The notes beneath the pieces are model-generated. The model ran no database searches and was not told the origin of the DNA. It was given only the letters and a program-made list of their open reading frames with translations. Below are positions 41,586-50,947 of a DNA stretch of 64,000 nucleotides, piece after piece. Location: contig JAEZKU010000042.1 in assembly GCA_023436065.1 (NCBI GenBank), positions 14,897-78,896 of the forward strand. The letters are read 5' to 3'. The position numbers and the translations under genes are program-made. How positions within the stretch are numbered: the stretch's first letter is position 1; every line of letters begins with the position of its first letter. The stretch comes from Bacillota bacterium (GTDB lineage Bacteria; Bacillota; Clostridia; Lachnospirales; Lachnospiraceae).

Positions 41586-42080
41586 ATGACAAACACAAAT
41601 GATTTTTCTCTGCGGCTAGCGACAGCTAAAGACACCGCATTGATCCTTGAATTTATCAAGGAATTAGCTGACTACGAAAAGATGTCCGATCAGGTGGTTG
41701 CTACAGAAGAGCTTTTACACGATACTCTCTTTGAGCAGAAGAAAGCTGAGGTACTCATTGGGGAATCTCAGGGAAATCCGGTTGCCTTTGCTCTGTTCTT
41801 TCATAACTTCTCTACCTTTCTTGGCAGACCGGGCATCTATCTGGAGGATCTGTATGTGAAGAAGGAATACAGAGGTATGGGCTTCGGCAAAAAAATTCTG
41901 AAGGCTCTTGCAGAATTGGCTAAGGAAAGAGGCTGCGGAAGACTAGAATGGTCCTGTCTTAACTGGAATACTCCCTCCATCGGTTTCTATAAAAAACTTG
42001 GCAGTATACCGATGGATGAATGGACCGTATTCCGTCTGCAGGGGGAAGCCCTGGATCGAATGGCAGAAGGAAGCCGCTAA
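41586..42080 (+). CDS. GNAT acetyltransferase, SSAT-like
   Basis: A 164-residue GNAT. The pattern IYLEDLYVKKEYRGMGFGKKI (acetyl-CoA binding), GCGRLEWSCLNWNTPSIGFY and MDEWTVFRLQGEAL is that of diamine/spermidine N-acetyltransferase-like proteins. The substrate is uncertain. Preceded by GGAGG. A hairpin and a promoter for the next gene follow. Confidence 0.82.
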   Translation: MTNTNDFSLRLATAKDTALILEFIKELADYEKMSDQVVATEELLHDTLFEQKKAEVLIGESQGNPVAFALFFHNFSTFLGRPGIYLEDLYVKKEYRGMGFGKKILKALAELAKERGCGRLEWSCLNWNTPSIGFYKKLGSIPMDEWTVFRLQGEALDRMAEGSR

Positions 42081-42119
42081 GCTTAGTATGATAATCTATC
42101 ATTTATATTCGAAAACACA

Positions 42120-42215
42120 TTGAGAGAACCCTCCTCATCCCTTATAATAGTATTAACTGATAATATTATTAACAGATAATTTTATCAGTTGTAACTATGA
42201 AGTGGTCGGAGGGTT
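42120..42215 (+). promoter_or_regulatory. promoter and overlapping hairpin before the MFS gene
   Basis: TTGAGA (42120-42125), 17 bases, TATAAT (42143-42148). The spacer contains AACCCTCC (42127-42134), which can pair with GGAGGGTT (42208-42215); the latter is the ribosome site of the MFS gene and is followed by TTATTTT. On transcripts reading through from the acetyltransferase gene this forms a terminator hiding the ribosome site; on transcripts starting at the local promoter it cannot form. A second inverted repeat, AACTGATA/TATCAGTT, lies in between. Confidence 0.55.
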
Positions 42216-42224
42216 TTATTTTAT

Positions 42225-43649
42225 ATGTTTCATAATTTATCTACAATGCATCGTTATATGATGGGACAGCTCAGAAGAATTTATTTCATGGCTCTGCCCG
42301 AGTCAAAACAGGATATGAAAAGCAGCCGGATCTATTATACGACTGCAGACAGTGCAGCCCAGACCATAGTCCAGCTGGCCGGCGGTACCTTTCTGGCAGC
42401 CCTGATGTCCGACAGCGGAATCTCGGATGCCAATATCGGTATCATTACATCCCTGACCAGCTTTGCAGCATTGATTCAGCTATTTCTGATTAATTATTTC
42501 AAGAGGATAAAAAAATATAAATTTTTGGTAACCATAACCTCTTTACAGCGTATCCTGTTTGCCGGTTTATATTTTATACCGTTATTGATGATCAGTGATA
42601 CTTTTAAGGCTGTTTTGATCGTCCTCCTGTACTTTGTCGGGCAGGTCTTCGTACAGATTGGAACTCCTGCCTCACAGGACTGGATTGCCAGTCTCGTACC
42701 GAGCCGTCTGCGTGGCAAATATTTTTCGATTAAGGATTCGGTGGCGGTCTTCGTGGTATCGAGTCTTATGTTAGTCTGCGGCGTCATATTGGATTATTTC
42801 AAGAAGGTTAATCTACATACAGGCTTTATCATCATAGGAATCATCATTTTTCTGCTTACGCTGATTAATGTCATAGGTCTGTCGTTAATGAAGGAGCCTA
42901 AGCTCTCCTACGTGAATGAGGATGGCAAGGAAATGCATGGCCGCCTTGCAAAAAGAGCAAAGGAGAATACCCCTGAGGAACAGAGGCAGAGTATCCTTTC
43001 AGAAATCAGCGAGGCGTTCCATGACCGCAGGTTTCGAAAAGCCTTTACGACCCAATGCCTCTATACCCTTGCCTTTTATATCTGTGCACCCTTTAATGCG
43101 AGCTATCAGATTAACGATTTGAAGCTGCCTTATACTTTCCTGATGGTAATCGGCTTTATTTTTAACCTTTATCGTATTTATATTATGCCCAGACTCGGAA
43201 GAATGGCAGACAAATACGGTATGGGAAAGCTGCTCCGGTATACCCTGCTGGCGCTGGGACTGAACTTCCTAACCGTTGCCTTCACTATGCCGTTCAATGC
43301 GTATCCGCTGACTGTCCTTGCTTCCTTCCTTAGTTCTACTGCTTGGGCCTTTGTTGGTATCGGATTATTTGGTATTCAATTGGATTTTTATCGGAGTGAT
43401 AAGCGTATGATCTGGCTGACCCTTACCTCCTCTGTAGCCGGGCTTCTTGGGTTTTTGACCTCTATCGTCGGAGGAAGGCTTTTAGATGCGCTTCAAAAGG
43501 CGGACTTACAGATACTTGGCCAAAAGCTCTATGCCCAGCAGATCTTAAATCTTATTGGCTTCCTTATCATCGTCTGTGCCACCTTCTATATCCGGCTGCG
43601 GATTGAGACGGAAAAGATTGATCCAAATCGTCAAGACGGCCGGGTATAA
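42225..43649 (+). CDS. MFS-type transporter, substrate unknown
   Basis: A 474-residue protein with about 12 hydrophobic segments. LVPSRLRGKYFSIKD resembles the loop 2-3 (RxxGR-type) motif of MFS proteins, and a long charged loop (EEQRQSILSEISEAFHDRRF) separates the two halves. The N-terminal 45 residues are soluble. The substrate is unknown. GGAGG lies 11 bases upstream of the ATG. Confidence 0.8.
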   Translation: MFHNLSTMHRYMMGQLRRIYFMALPESKQDMKSSRIYYTTADSAAQTIVQLAGGTFLAALMSDSGISDANIGIITSLTSFAALIQLFLINYFKRIKKYKFLVTITSLQRILFAGLYFIPLLMISDTFKAVLIVLLYFVGQVFVQIGTPASQDWIASLVPSRLRGKYFSIKDSVAVFVVSSLMLVCGVILDYFKKVNLHTGFIIIGIIIFLLTLINVIGLSLMKEPKLSYVNEDGKEMHGRLAKRAKENTPEEQRQSILSEISEAFHDRRFRKAFTTQCLYTLAFYICAPFNASYQINDLKLPYTFLMVIGFIFNLYRIYIMPRLGRMADKYGMGKLLRYTLLALGLNFLTVAFTMPFNAYPLTVLASFLSSTAWAFVGIGLFGIQLDFYRSDKRMIWLTLTSSVAGLLGFLTSIVGGRLLDALQKADLQILGQKLYAQQILNLIGFLIIVCATFYIRLRIETEKIDPNRQDGRV

Positions 43650-43740
43650 TTGGGAGTTCCTATTGCTTCATTCATTTTGTTGGATTATAATCAAATTATG
43701 CTACCTTATTTCTTATTATTAAGTGCAAGGAGGTATAATT

Positions 43741-44847
43741 ATGGAGACAAGACCGTATGTATCCTGGGATTTAATCGGGGATTTCATGACAGCCACCTTT
43801 GAAAAAATGGGTGTACCTCATGAGGACGCTGTAATATGTGCGGACGTTCTTTTGGAAAGTGACAGACGAGGTATCGAGAGCCACGGATGCAACAGATTTA
43901 AAGCCATTTACATTGATCGCATGCTGGAAGGAATTCAAAAGCCTGTTACAAACTTCGAAATCGTACGGGAGACCCCTACCACAGCTGTGGTTGACGGTCA
44001 CGACGGAATGGGAATGATCGTCGGTTATCGATCCATGCAACTGGCAATCGATAAAGCTCAGAAATACGGAATGGGAATGGTTGCCGCACGTAACTCCACC
44101 CATTACGGCATTGCCGGATATTATGCCACCATGGCTACCGATCGGGGTCTGATTGGTATTACCGGAACTAATGCCCGTCCCTCCATCGCTCCTACCTTCG
44201 GGGTCGAAAATATGCTGGGAACCAATCCGCTGACCTTCGGTTTCCCTACGGATGAAGACTTCCCCTTTGTACTTGACTGCGCCACCAGCATAACACAACG
44301 TGGCAAGCTTGAATATTATGCACGTACCGGTAAAGATACCCCGAAGGGAATGGTCATTGGTCAGGATGGCTCAGCCATGACAGACAGCAACCAGATACTG
44401 AAGGATCTGACCAAGAGAACTGCAGCACTTGCACCTCTTGGCGGTATCGGAGAGGAGCTGGGTGGTTATAAGGGATATGGGTATGCAACTGTCGTTGAGA
44501 TCTTATCCGCTGCCCTTCAGGCAGGGAATTATCTGAAGCTGCTATCCGGTATCGGGGAAAACGGAGAAAAACAGCCATATCATCTGGGGCATTTCTTCAT
44601 GGCAATTGATCCCGAAGCCTTCATGGGTCTGGACAGCTTTAAGGAGACCACCGGAAATATCCTCCGCTCTCTGCGCACCTCCAGGCTGGCGCCGGGTGAG
44701 GAACGGATTTACACCGCAGGAGAGAAGGAATACCTCTGCTGGCTGGAAAGAAAGGATAAGGGTGTGCCGATAGGCGAGGCAGTACAGAAGGAATTCATTG
44801 CAATTCGTGATCAGTTCAACCTTCCCTTCAAGTTCCCCTTTGAATAA
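43741..44847 (+). CDS. Ldh-family (malate/L-lactate-type) NAD(P) oxidoreductase
   Basis: A 368-residue protein; the start at 43741 (METRPYVSWDLIGDFM) follows AAGGAGG. Patterns SDRRGIESHGCNRF (catalytic His), GMGMVAARNSTHYGIAGYYA, GTNARPSIAPTFG and GTNPLTFGFPT belong to the type 2 lactate/malate/ureidoglycolate dehydrogenase family. The substrate is probably a 2-hydroxy acid; which one is not clear. A strong terminator follows. Confidence 0.88.
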   Translation: METRPYVSWDLIGDFMTATFEKMGVPHEDAVICADVLLESDRRGIESHGCNRFKAIYIDRMLEGIQKPVTNFEIVRETPTTAVVDGHDGMGMIVGYRSMQLAIDKAQKYGMGMVAARNSTHYGIAGYYATMATDRGLIGITGTNARPSIAPTFGVENMLGTNPLTFGFPTDEDFPFVLDCATSITQRGKLEYYARTGKDTPKGMVIGQDGSAMTDSNQILKDLTKRTAALAPLGGIGEELGGYKGYGYATVVEILSAALQAGNYLKLLSGIGENGEKQPYHLGHFFMAIDPEAFMGLDSFKETTGNILRSLRTSRLAPGEERIYTAGEKEYLCWLERKDKGVPIGEAVQKEFIAIRDQFNLPFKFPFE

Positions 44848-44892
44848 TGATCGGATGTAGGTTTTTAATGTTCATTTAGGATATTAATTTAT

Positions 44893-44938
44893 GTGGGTGG
44901 CTATATTCCATTTATTTTTTTGGAATATGGCCACCCAC
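44893..44938 (+). terminator. terminator after the Ldh-family gene
   Basis: GTGGGTGGC...ATATTCCA pairs with TGGAATAT...GCCACCCAC around a T-rich loop (44893-44938); TTATTATG follows. Confidence 0.75.
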
Positions 44939-44981
44939 TTATTATGCGATTAAAATCACAATATTTATATAAGAACATATA

Positions 44982-45029
44982 TTGACATGCAAATGGGTTT
45001 ACGATATAATTACAGCTGACAAGACAGCT
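44982..45029 (+). promoter_or_regulatory. promoter and operator of the ECF S-component gene
   Basis: TTGACA (44982-44987), 17 bases, TATAAT (45005-45010). Immediately downstream, AGCTG-N6-CAGCT (45014-45029) is an inverted repeat over the start site, consistent with a repressor site, perhaps for a niacin regulator. Confidence 0.7.
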
Positions 45030-45115
45030 ATCATGACCACTGTAAACTTTAAACCGAGGCTGCCGCATCATGAATAGATAGCGAAATTATGTGATAAGAA
45101 AGGTCAGGGATAATT

Positions 45116-45688
45116 ATGAACAACACTTCAAAAAAAGCATTACTCTTATGTATCGGGGGATTACTTAGTGCCATCGGAATTATGATCCCGATGGTTGCAC
45201 CAAAGATTGTGATAGAACCGGCATCCTTTACACTAGCCAGCCATGTTGCGGTAATTATAGCAATGTTCATCTCACCTGTGATGGCTGCTTCAGTCGCTTT
45301 GATATCAGCGATCGGCTTCTTACTGGCAGGCTTTCCGCTGGTAGTCGTGCTGCGTGCCCTGTCTCATCTGGTTTTCGCAATTTTAGGCGCATATCTGATT
45401 AAACGAAATAACTATGTACTGCTTTCACCGAAGACCCTTATTCCCTTCGCTCTTCTGATTTCCATCATCCATGCGATTTGCGAAGTTACCGTGTCAGGCC
45501 TTTACTATTTCAGTACCGGGAAGACCACAACTACTTATTACCTCTTGGGATTGGTCGGACTCGGAACGATCATCCACAGTATGATTGATTTTTCTATCGC
45601 AACAGCGGTATGGATTCCTCTGCAACATGTGCTTACCCTCCCTGCAAATGCAAAGGTGAGAAAAGCTACAACAAATACAGGACTGTAA
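45116..45688 (+). CDS. niaX: ECF transporter S component, probable niacin transporter (NiaX-like)
   Basis: A 190-residue membrane protein with about six hydrophobic segments. SFTLASHVAVIIAMFISPVM and GFPLVVVLRALSHLVFAILG match, as I recall them, the niacin-specific S components. It has no ATPase of its own and would share a housekeeping ECF module. The operator over its start site fits vitamin control. Substrate specificity is inferred. Confidence 0.6.
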   Translation: MNNTSKKALLLCIGGLLSAIGIMIPMVAPKIVIEPASFTLASHVAVIIAMFISPVMAASVALISAIGFLLAGFPLVVVLRALSHLVFAILGAYLIKRNNYVLLSPKTLIPFALLISIIHAICEVTVSGLYYFSTGKTTTTYYLLGLVGLGTIIHSMIDFSIATAVWIPLQHVLTLPANAKVRKATTNTGL

Positions 45689-45716
45689 GACAAACCCTAT
45701 ATAGATACGAGCAAGG

Positions 45717-45829
45717 ATACAGGCATCCCTCTATCAGTTCATATGCTTGAAGACAAAGGTGCACAAGGCAAACGTGTACGCGAACCTGAAAGCAAGTTTA
45801 CATGCATAACTGATGTGGGATGCCTGTAT
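45717..45829 (+). ncRNA. highly structured intergenic element, candidate RNA
   Basis: A 13-bp perfect closing stem (ATACAGGCATCCC at 45717-45729, GGGATGCCTGTAT at 45817-45829), a 7-bp second stem (ATCAGTT 45733-45739, AACTGAT 45808-45814), ATGC/GCAT, and an inner GTGCAC/GTGTAC hairpin. No U tract follows, so it is not a simple terminator. It lies between the ECF gene and the lacI gene. Confidence 0.4.
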
Positions 45830-45918
45830 TATGCAATCTTATGTAAGCACTTTCATTTCTAACAGATCTTTACCTTTTTCTTTATTCATTATAATACCTT
45901 AACCTTATACATTTTTCC

Positions 45919-45967
45919 TTGTAATTCCGAACTACTTTCGATATAATCACTTCTGTAAGCATTTACA
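45919..45967 (+). promoter_or_regulatory. promoter and LacI-type operator of the uronate operon
   Basis: TTGTAA (45919-45924), 17 bases, TATAAT (45942-45947), followed by TGTAAGCATTTACA (45954-45967), a LacI-family palindrome placed at the start site. A second, imperfect copy (TGTAAGCACTTTCA) is at 45842-45855. Autoregulation by the downstream LacI protein is likely. Confidence 0.75.
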
Positions 45968-46003
45968 TATCACTACATGTAATACCGCTATGAGGTAATT
46001 CCA

Positions 46004-47014
46004 ATGAACATATACGATATTTCAAAAAAAGCAGGCGTATCCATCGCAACCGTATCCCGGGTCATCAACGGGAATGCTTATGTCAGTGAGAAGACAAAGC
46101 ATAAGGTGCTGGAGGTCATGAAGGAAAGCGGTTATACACCGAACGCATTTGCCAGAGGTCTGGGTCTGAATACGATGAAAACCATCGGTATCATGTGTGC
46201 CGATTCCTCCGATCCTTATATTGCCAGCGCTGTATATTTCATAGAGCAGAAGCTGAAAGCCAATCATTATGATTCCCTGCTATGCTGCACAGGCTTTGAT
46301 ACCTCCGATAAAGAGAATTATATGAAGCTGCTGTTATCCAAACGCACGGATGCTATCATCCTCGTCGGTTCGAATTTTGTTGAAGCCAAGGAGACTAAGA
46401 ACCGCTATATCCGGCAAGCAGCCCTGACTGTCCCTGTAATGATCATCAATGCGGCTTTGGATGGTGATAATATCTACTGCACGCTCTGCGATGACGGGCG
46501 GGCAGTCCATGACGCTACCATCGCATTGCAGAGAAGCGGACACAAGAATATCCTGTTTCTGTATAATGCAAAAAGCTATAGCGGTTATAAAAAGCTGGAG
46601 GGCTTTCTATCGGCACGGGAGGAAACTTATGCGACCGGCTTTGACAGAGAGGCTTTTGTCCACTATCTCCCCGGCAGTATCAGCACAGTGAAGCAAGCTC
46701 TGGACAAGCTCTATCAGGACGGGCTGGTTTTTGATGCAATCGTTACGGCAGATGACAGCCTCGCCATAGGTGCCTTGAAATTTGCCAGATCCCATAACTT
46801 TAAAGTCCCTGGCGAATTTTCCATCATTGGTTACAACAATTCGATCATTGCCGAATGCAGTGATCCGGAGCTGACCTCCATCGATAATAAGCTTGAGGCT
46901 ATGTGTCACCACTGCGTGAATACCCTGATGGGAGTCTTACAGCATCAAGAAATGCCAAATAAGACAGTTTTTTCAGCGGAAATCATCAAGCGGGGGACCA
47001 CCCGTTTTGATTAA
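46004..47014 (+). CDS. LacI-family regulator, probably of uronate use
   Basis: A 336-residue regulator: N-terminal HTH (NIYDISKKAGVSIATVSRVING), hinge helix (NAFARGLGLN), and a periplasmic-binding-protein-like ligand domain. It lies 22 bp upstream of uxaC on one transcript, so it probably responds to a uronate or a product such as a keto-deoxy-gluconate. The ligand is inferred from context. Confidence 0.88.
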   Translation: MNIYDISKKAGVSIATVSRVINGNAYVSEKTKHKVLEVMKESGYTPNAFARGLGLNTMKTIGIMCADSSDPYIASAVYFIEQKLKANHYDSLLCCTGFDTSDKENYMKLLLSKRTDAIILVGSNFVEAKETKNRYIRQAALTVPVMIINAALDGDNIYCTLCDDGRAVHDATIALQRSGHKNILFLYNAKSYSGYKKLEGFLSAREETYATGFDREAFVHYLPGSISTVKQALDKLYQDGLVFDAIVTADDSLAIGALKFARSHNFKVPGEFSIIGYNNSIIAECSDPELTSIDNKLEAMCHHCVNTLMGVLQHQEMPNKTVFSAEIIKRGTTRFD

Positions 47015-47036
47015 TTTATAGAAAGAGGGAACGAAT

Positions 47037-48437
47037 ATGAAAGCTTTTTTAGATCAGGACTTTTTATTGTCTACCGATACAGCAGCGACTCTGTATCATA
47101 AGTACGCAGCCAAATTACCCATTCTTGACTACCACTGTCATATCAACCCCAGAGAGATCGCGGAGGATAGGCATTTTGACAACATCACGCAGGTCTGGCT
47201 GGGTGGAGATCATTACAAATGGCGTCTGATGCGTGCCAACGGAATAGATGAATACTTCATCACCGGTTCAGCCTCAGACCGTGAGAAATTTGATATGTGG
47301 GCCGATACGATCTCCAAATGCATCGGTAACCCGCTTTATCATTGGAGCCATCTGGAGCTCCAGCGCTATTTCGGTTATTACGGTGCACTTAGCAGAAAAA
47401 CCGCCGATGAAGTATGGGAGCTGTGCAACGCAAAGCTTGCAGATCCCTCCATGAGTGCACGCAATATCATCAGGATGTCCAATGTTACTCATATCTGTAC
47501 GACAGATGACCCTGTTGATACTCTGGAATGGCACGATATCATAGCTAAGGCTCCGGACTTTGACGTACGTGTATTACCGACCTGGCGCCCTGACAAAGCA
47601 ATGAACCTGGAGAAGGAGGATTACCTGTCCTATTTATCCAAGCTAAGCGAAGTGAGCGGTGTGAAGATCGACAGCTTCCGTTCCTTACAGGCAGCACTCA
47701 GGGTTCGTCTGGAATATTTCAAAAAGAGGAAATGCCGTATCTCCGATCATGGTCTGGATTATATGATGTACGTTCCCGCGGATGAGTATACGATCGAAAT
47801 AATCTTTACCAAGCGAATCCAGGGTTCTCCCCTGACTCAGACAGAAATTCTTCAATTCAAGACCGCCTTCATGGTTGAGATGGGAAAAGCCTATGCGGAG
47901 CTTGATTGGGCAATGCAGCTGCACTATGGCTGTAAACGTAATAATAACACAGCAATGTTTCAGAAGCTCGGTCCCGATACCGGATATGACGCAATCAACA
48001 GCTACACTCCTTCGGATCAGCTTGCTAATTACCTGGATGCCCTGAACAGCCGGGGAAAGCTTCCGCGAACCATCGTCTATAGCTTGAATCCGGTTGACAA
48101 TTCTGCCATCGATACCGTGATCGGATGCTTCCAGGACAGCTCTGCCATCTGTAAGGTTCAGCACGGCAGCGCCTGGTGGTTCAACGATCACAAGACAGGT
48201 ATGACGGATCAGCTTACTTCTCTGGCAAATGTCGGATTTTTGGCCGGCTTCGTAGGAATGCTGACTGATTCGAGAAGCTTCCTCTCCTATCCGAGACATG
48301 AATACTTCCGCAGAATTCTCTGTAATTTATTAGGTACCTGGGTAGAGAACGGGGAGTATCCTGCAGATATGGAAACACTCGGTGAGATCGTAGCCAATAT
48401 CTCTTATTATAACGCTTTGAATTATTTCAAATTTTGA
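47037..48437 (+). CDS. uxaC: glucuronate isomerase
   Basis: A 466-residue enzyme converting glucuronate or galacturonate to the ketose form, first step of pectin/uronate catabolism. Patterns LPILDYHCHINPREIAED (metal-binding His-x-His), WLGGDHYKWRLMRANG, LPTWRPDKA and MQLHYGCKRNNN are characteristic. AGAGGG precedes the ATG. Cotranscribed with the LacI gene; the rest of the pathway is not in this window. Confidence 0.95.
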   Translation: MKAFLDQDFLLSTDTAATLYHKYAAKLPILDYHCHINPREIAEDRHFDNITQVWLGGDHYKWRLMRANGIDEYFITGSASDREKFDMWADTISKCIGNPLYHWSHLELQRYFGYYGALSRKTADEVWELCNAKLADPSMSARNIIRMSNVTHICTTDDPVDTLEWHDIIAKAPDFDVRVLPTWRPDKAMNLEKEDYLSYLSKLSEVSGVKIDSFRSLQAALRVRLEYFKKRKCRISDHGLDYMMYVPADEYTIEIIFTKRIQGSPLTQTEILQFKTAFMVEMGKAYAELDWAMQLHYGCKRNNNTAMFQKLGPDTGYDAINSYTPSDQLANYLDALNSRGKLPRTIVYSLNPVDNSAIDTVIGCFQDSSAICKVQHGSAWWFNDHKTGMTDQLTSLANVGFLAGFVGMLTDSRSFLSYPRHEYFRRILCNLLGTWVENGEYPADMETLGEIVANISYYNALNYFKF

Positions 48438-48458
48438 TCCGATATCTGATCATAGGAA

Positions 48459-48488
48459 AAGGGTTTGCAGATTACTCTGCAAACCCTT
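48459..48488. terminator. bidirectional terminator between uxaC and the HD-GYP gene
   Basis: AAGGGTTTGCAG (48459-48470) pairs perfectly with CTGCAAACCCTT (48477-48488). T-rich sequence follows on both strands. Its right arm overlaps the last codons of the HD-GYP gene. Confidence 0.85.
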
Positions 48489-49584
48489 CTTTATATTCTT
48501 TTTGTTGAACATTAGCTGACCAACTCATCTCAAGCTCAGACTCGATGATAGTCACCGACAATATCTCCATCAGATCAATCTCATAATTCGGTGTATCTCT
48601 GCCCCACTCATCTGATATAATTCGCACAATCGGTCTTAATGGAAAGTTCTTATTCTGTTCCTTTACTATTCCAATCCGGAAATCGGATAATCTGACCATG
48701 GAACCATTCGGATAGATCGCAATCTGTTTAATCAGTACAGACACCAGTCTTAAGTCAAACTGTGTCTCGGCATGCTCCACCAGATAATTCACTGCTTGAT
48801 TAGAGCTCCATCGTCTACGATAACTCCGATCCGATACCAAAGCGTCATAGACATCAGCAATTGCCACTATTCTAATGAATTCGTGCAGATCACCCGCCGG
48901 TGTTCCGGTAGGATATCCCTCTCCGTCCATTCTCTCATGGTGATAGAGTGCGATGATACGGGACAATTCCGTCACATTGGGACAACGTTTCAAGGCTTCA
49001 TAACCCATTACTGTATGCTGTTTTACATGCTCGAATTCATCTTTCTCGAGCTCACCTTCCTTGTTGACGATTTTAGGATCCAGTAGAACCTTTCCCATAT
49101 CATGAAGCAGTGCACCGATCGCCAACTTCTCCAGCATTGGTCTGGAATACCCCAGCTTACTACCGATAATCAGAGAATAGACTGTCGTGCTGACCGAATG
49201 GGTAAAGGTATATTCATCTGCCGCTCCGATATCATTTAAGCTCACCAACACGTCCGGATTGGCAAGTATCTCATCAATGATGTTGTTAATCGCCGGTGTT
49301 ATCTCCTGCACATCGATTACTGTCTTGGTTGCAAATTCCTCCATTGTCTGACGAAACACCTGCTTACACATCTGCCTGGTTTCCTCTGAAACAACATCCG
49401 GAATTTCAATCCCGTAGCTTTTGCTATCTTCTATATATACATAATCAATGCCCAGTTTTCTAAGACTGCTGACGTATCTCTCAAGGTCATTCGTACCTTC
49501 CTTCAATACTAAGCAGTCTCTATAATAGATGGATTTTCCCAATACCATCTCCGGTTTTAACATTGATAATGAAACTAATCGCAT
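48472..49584 (-). CDS. HD-GYP domain protein, cyclic-di-GMP phosphodiesterase candidate
   Basis: A 370-residue protein. The N-terminal 110 residues resemble a DUF3391-like region. The HD-GYP domain has LLHDMGKVLLDP, HTVMGYEAL, ALYHHERMDGEGYPTG (intact GYP) and IADVYDALVSDRSYR. The C-terminal 70 residues form a small beta domain. Soluble. It would degrade c-di-GMP, opposing or balancing the GGDEF-EAL protein at 33.2 kb. Confidence 0.88.
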   Translation of the reverse strand: MRLVSLSMLKPEMVLGKSIYYRDCLVLKEGTNDLERYVSSLRKLGIDYVYIEDSKSYGIEIPDVVSEETRQMCKQVFRQTMEEFATKTVIDVQEITPAINNIIDEILANPDVLVSLNDIGAADEYTFTHSVSTTVYSLIIGSKLGYSRPMLEKLAIGALLHDMGKVLLDPKIVNKEGELEKDEFEHVKQHTVMGYEALKRCPNVTELSRIIALYHHERMDGEGYPTGTPAGDLHEFIRIVAIADVYDALVSDRSYRRRWSSNQAVNYLVEHAETQFDLRLVSVLIKQIAIYPNGSMVRLSDFRIGIVKEQNKNFPLRPIVRIISDEWGRDTPNYEIDLMEILSVTIIESELEMSWSANVQQKEYKEGFAE

Positions 49585-49728
49585 TCCCTGACTCCCAAGA
49601 AAACAACTCTAAAGGTTATTTTCTTATGTAAATATTATGATATATTTATCATACTTTATCGCGGGTAATGTGTCAATAAGTTAGGGATCAGTTTATGACA
49701 AAAGATGTCTGTTTTTGTATAAACAGCA

Positions 49729-50700
49729 CTATTCGCAGGCATTATCCTTAATGTATTTTATCAGCTCATCCACCTGGGTAAATGCCAATGCAACTACCGT
49801 ATCTGCTGCCCCATAATATATGGTAATCCTGCCTGTTGCGGCATCCTGCAGCGTCGCACAGGGGAAGGTTACATTTGGAACATCTCCGACACACTCGTAG
49901 AGTTCTGTCGGATGGAAGATGAAGGGTTTACATCTGTATTTTACCTTCCAGGGTTCATCAATATCCAGTATCGCTGCACCCATGGAATAGATCATACCGT
50001 TACAGGTGGTTCCCACACCATGGAAAATCAAAAGCCAGCCCTCTTCTGTCTCTATCGGGATCGGTCCCGCTCCCACCTTTGTCCAGGCCCATCCCTGTGC
50101 CTGCATCACAAAACGATGGTAGCCCCAATGCTCCATATCAAAGCTCTGACTTAAGTACATATCTCCGAAGGGGGTATGTCCGTTATCGCTGGGTCTTGAG
50201 AACATCATAAATTTGCCGCCGATTTTTCTCGGGAATAATACACCGTTACGATTAAAGGGAAGGAATGCATTCTCTAACTGATAGAACTTCTTAAAATCGT
50301 AGGAATAGGCCACACCGATGGTAGGACCATGATACTGGTTACACCAGGTCACATAATAACGATCCTCGATCCAGCATACTCTTGGATCATATCCGCAGGC
50401 TACTCCTGTCTGTACCCCTTTTTCATTATGTAAAGGCATGGGATCATGCTCAATATCCCAATCAATACCATCCTTACTCTTTCCCAGAAACAGATGCTGC
50501 TGCATTGCCTTATCATCACTGCGGAATATGCCTACAAAGGCTCCGTCCTTGGCAACAACGGCACTGTTGAAGATACTGTTGGCACTGGGGATCTGATTGC
50601 GTTTTATGATCGGATTGTTGCTATACCTCCATACGATATCCTGACATCCCTCCGGGCGATCCTGCCAGGGCATGTTCGGTAAATTTTCACCTAGTATCAT
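49729..50700 (-). CDS. GH130-family glycoside phosphorylase
   Basis: A 323-residue five-bladed propeller enzyme of the GH130 type (beta-mannoside phosphorylases and relatives). Patterns seen: NPIIKRNQIPSANSIFNSAV, CGYDPRVCWIEDRYYVTWCN (catalytic Asp in YDPRV) and GWLLIFHG. The length matches the mannooligosaccharide or mannosylglucose phosphorylases; which linkage is not clear. Monocistronic as far as seen. Confidence 0.87.
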   Translation of the reverse strand: MILGENLPNMPWQDRPEGCQDIVWRYSNNPIIKRNQIPSANSIFNSAVVAKDGAFVGIFRSDDKAMQQHLFLGKSKDGIDWDIEHDPMPLHNEKGVQTGVACGYDPRVCWIEDRYYVTWCNQYHGPTIGVAYSYDFKKFYQLENAFLPFNRNGVLFPRKIGGKFMMFSRPSDNGHTPFGDMYLSQSFDMEHWGYHRFVMQAQGWAWTKVGAGPIPIETEEGWLLIFHGVGTTCNGMIYSMGAAILDIDEPWKVKYRCKPFIFHPTELYECVGDVPNVTFPCATLQDAATGRITIYYGAADTVVALAFTQVDELIKYIKDNACE

Positions 50701-50947
50701 ATCTTAACCTCCATTCTGCCTTACGGCAGCTTCCTATTATGATAAACGCTCTCTATAGTGCGTTTATTGTGCATTCCTAGTGCATTTACTGCACTTAATT
50801 ATATCAATATTCTTTCATTTTGTCCATACTTTTCTTGCTTCCTTATCCCATGGATTTTCCTCCGACCGAAACCTTTCGCGTATCTGTTGAAACCCGAGGT
50901 AAGAAATGATAAAGTATAGCTAGTCCACCAATAGAAGGAGAAGCGGT

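Noticed and set aside
43771..44298. 175-codon minus-strand frame inside the Ldh-family gene
   Set aside because: Shadow of a clear enzyme gene; translation is His/Ser-rich and lacks any known motif.
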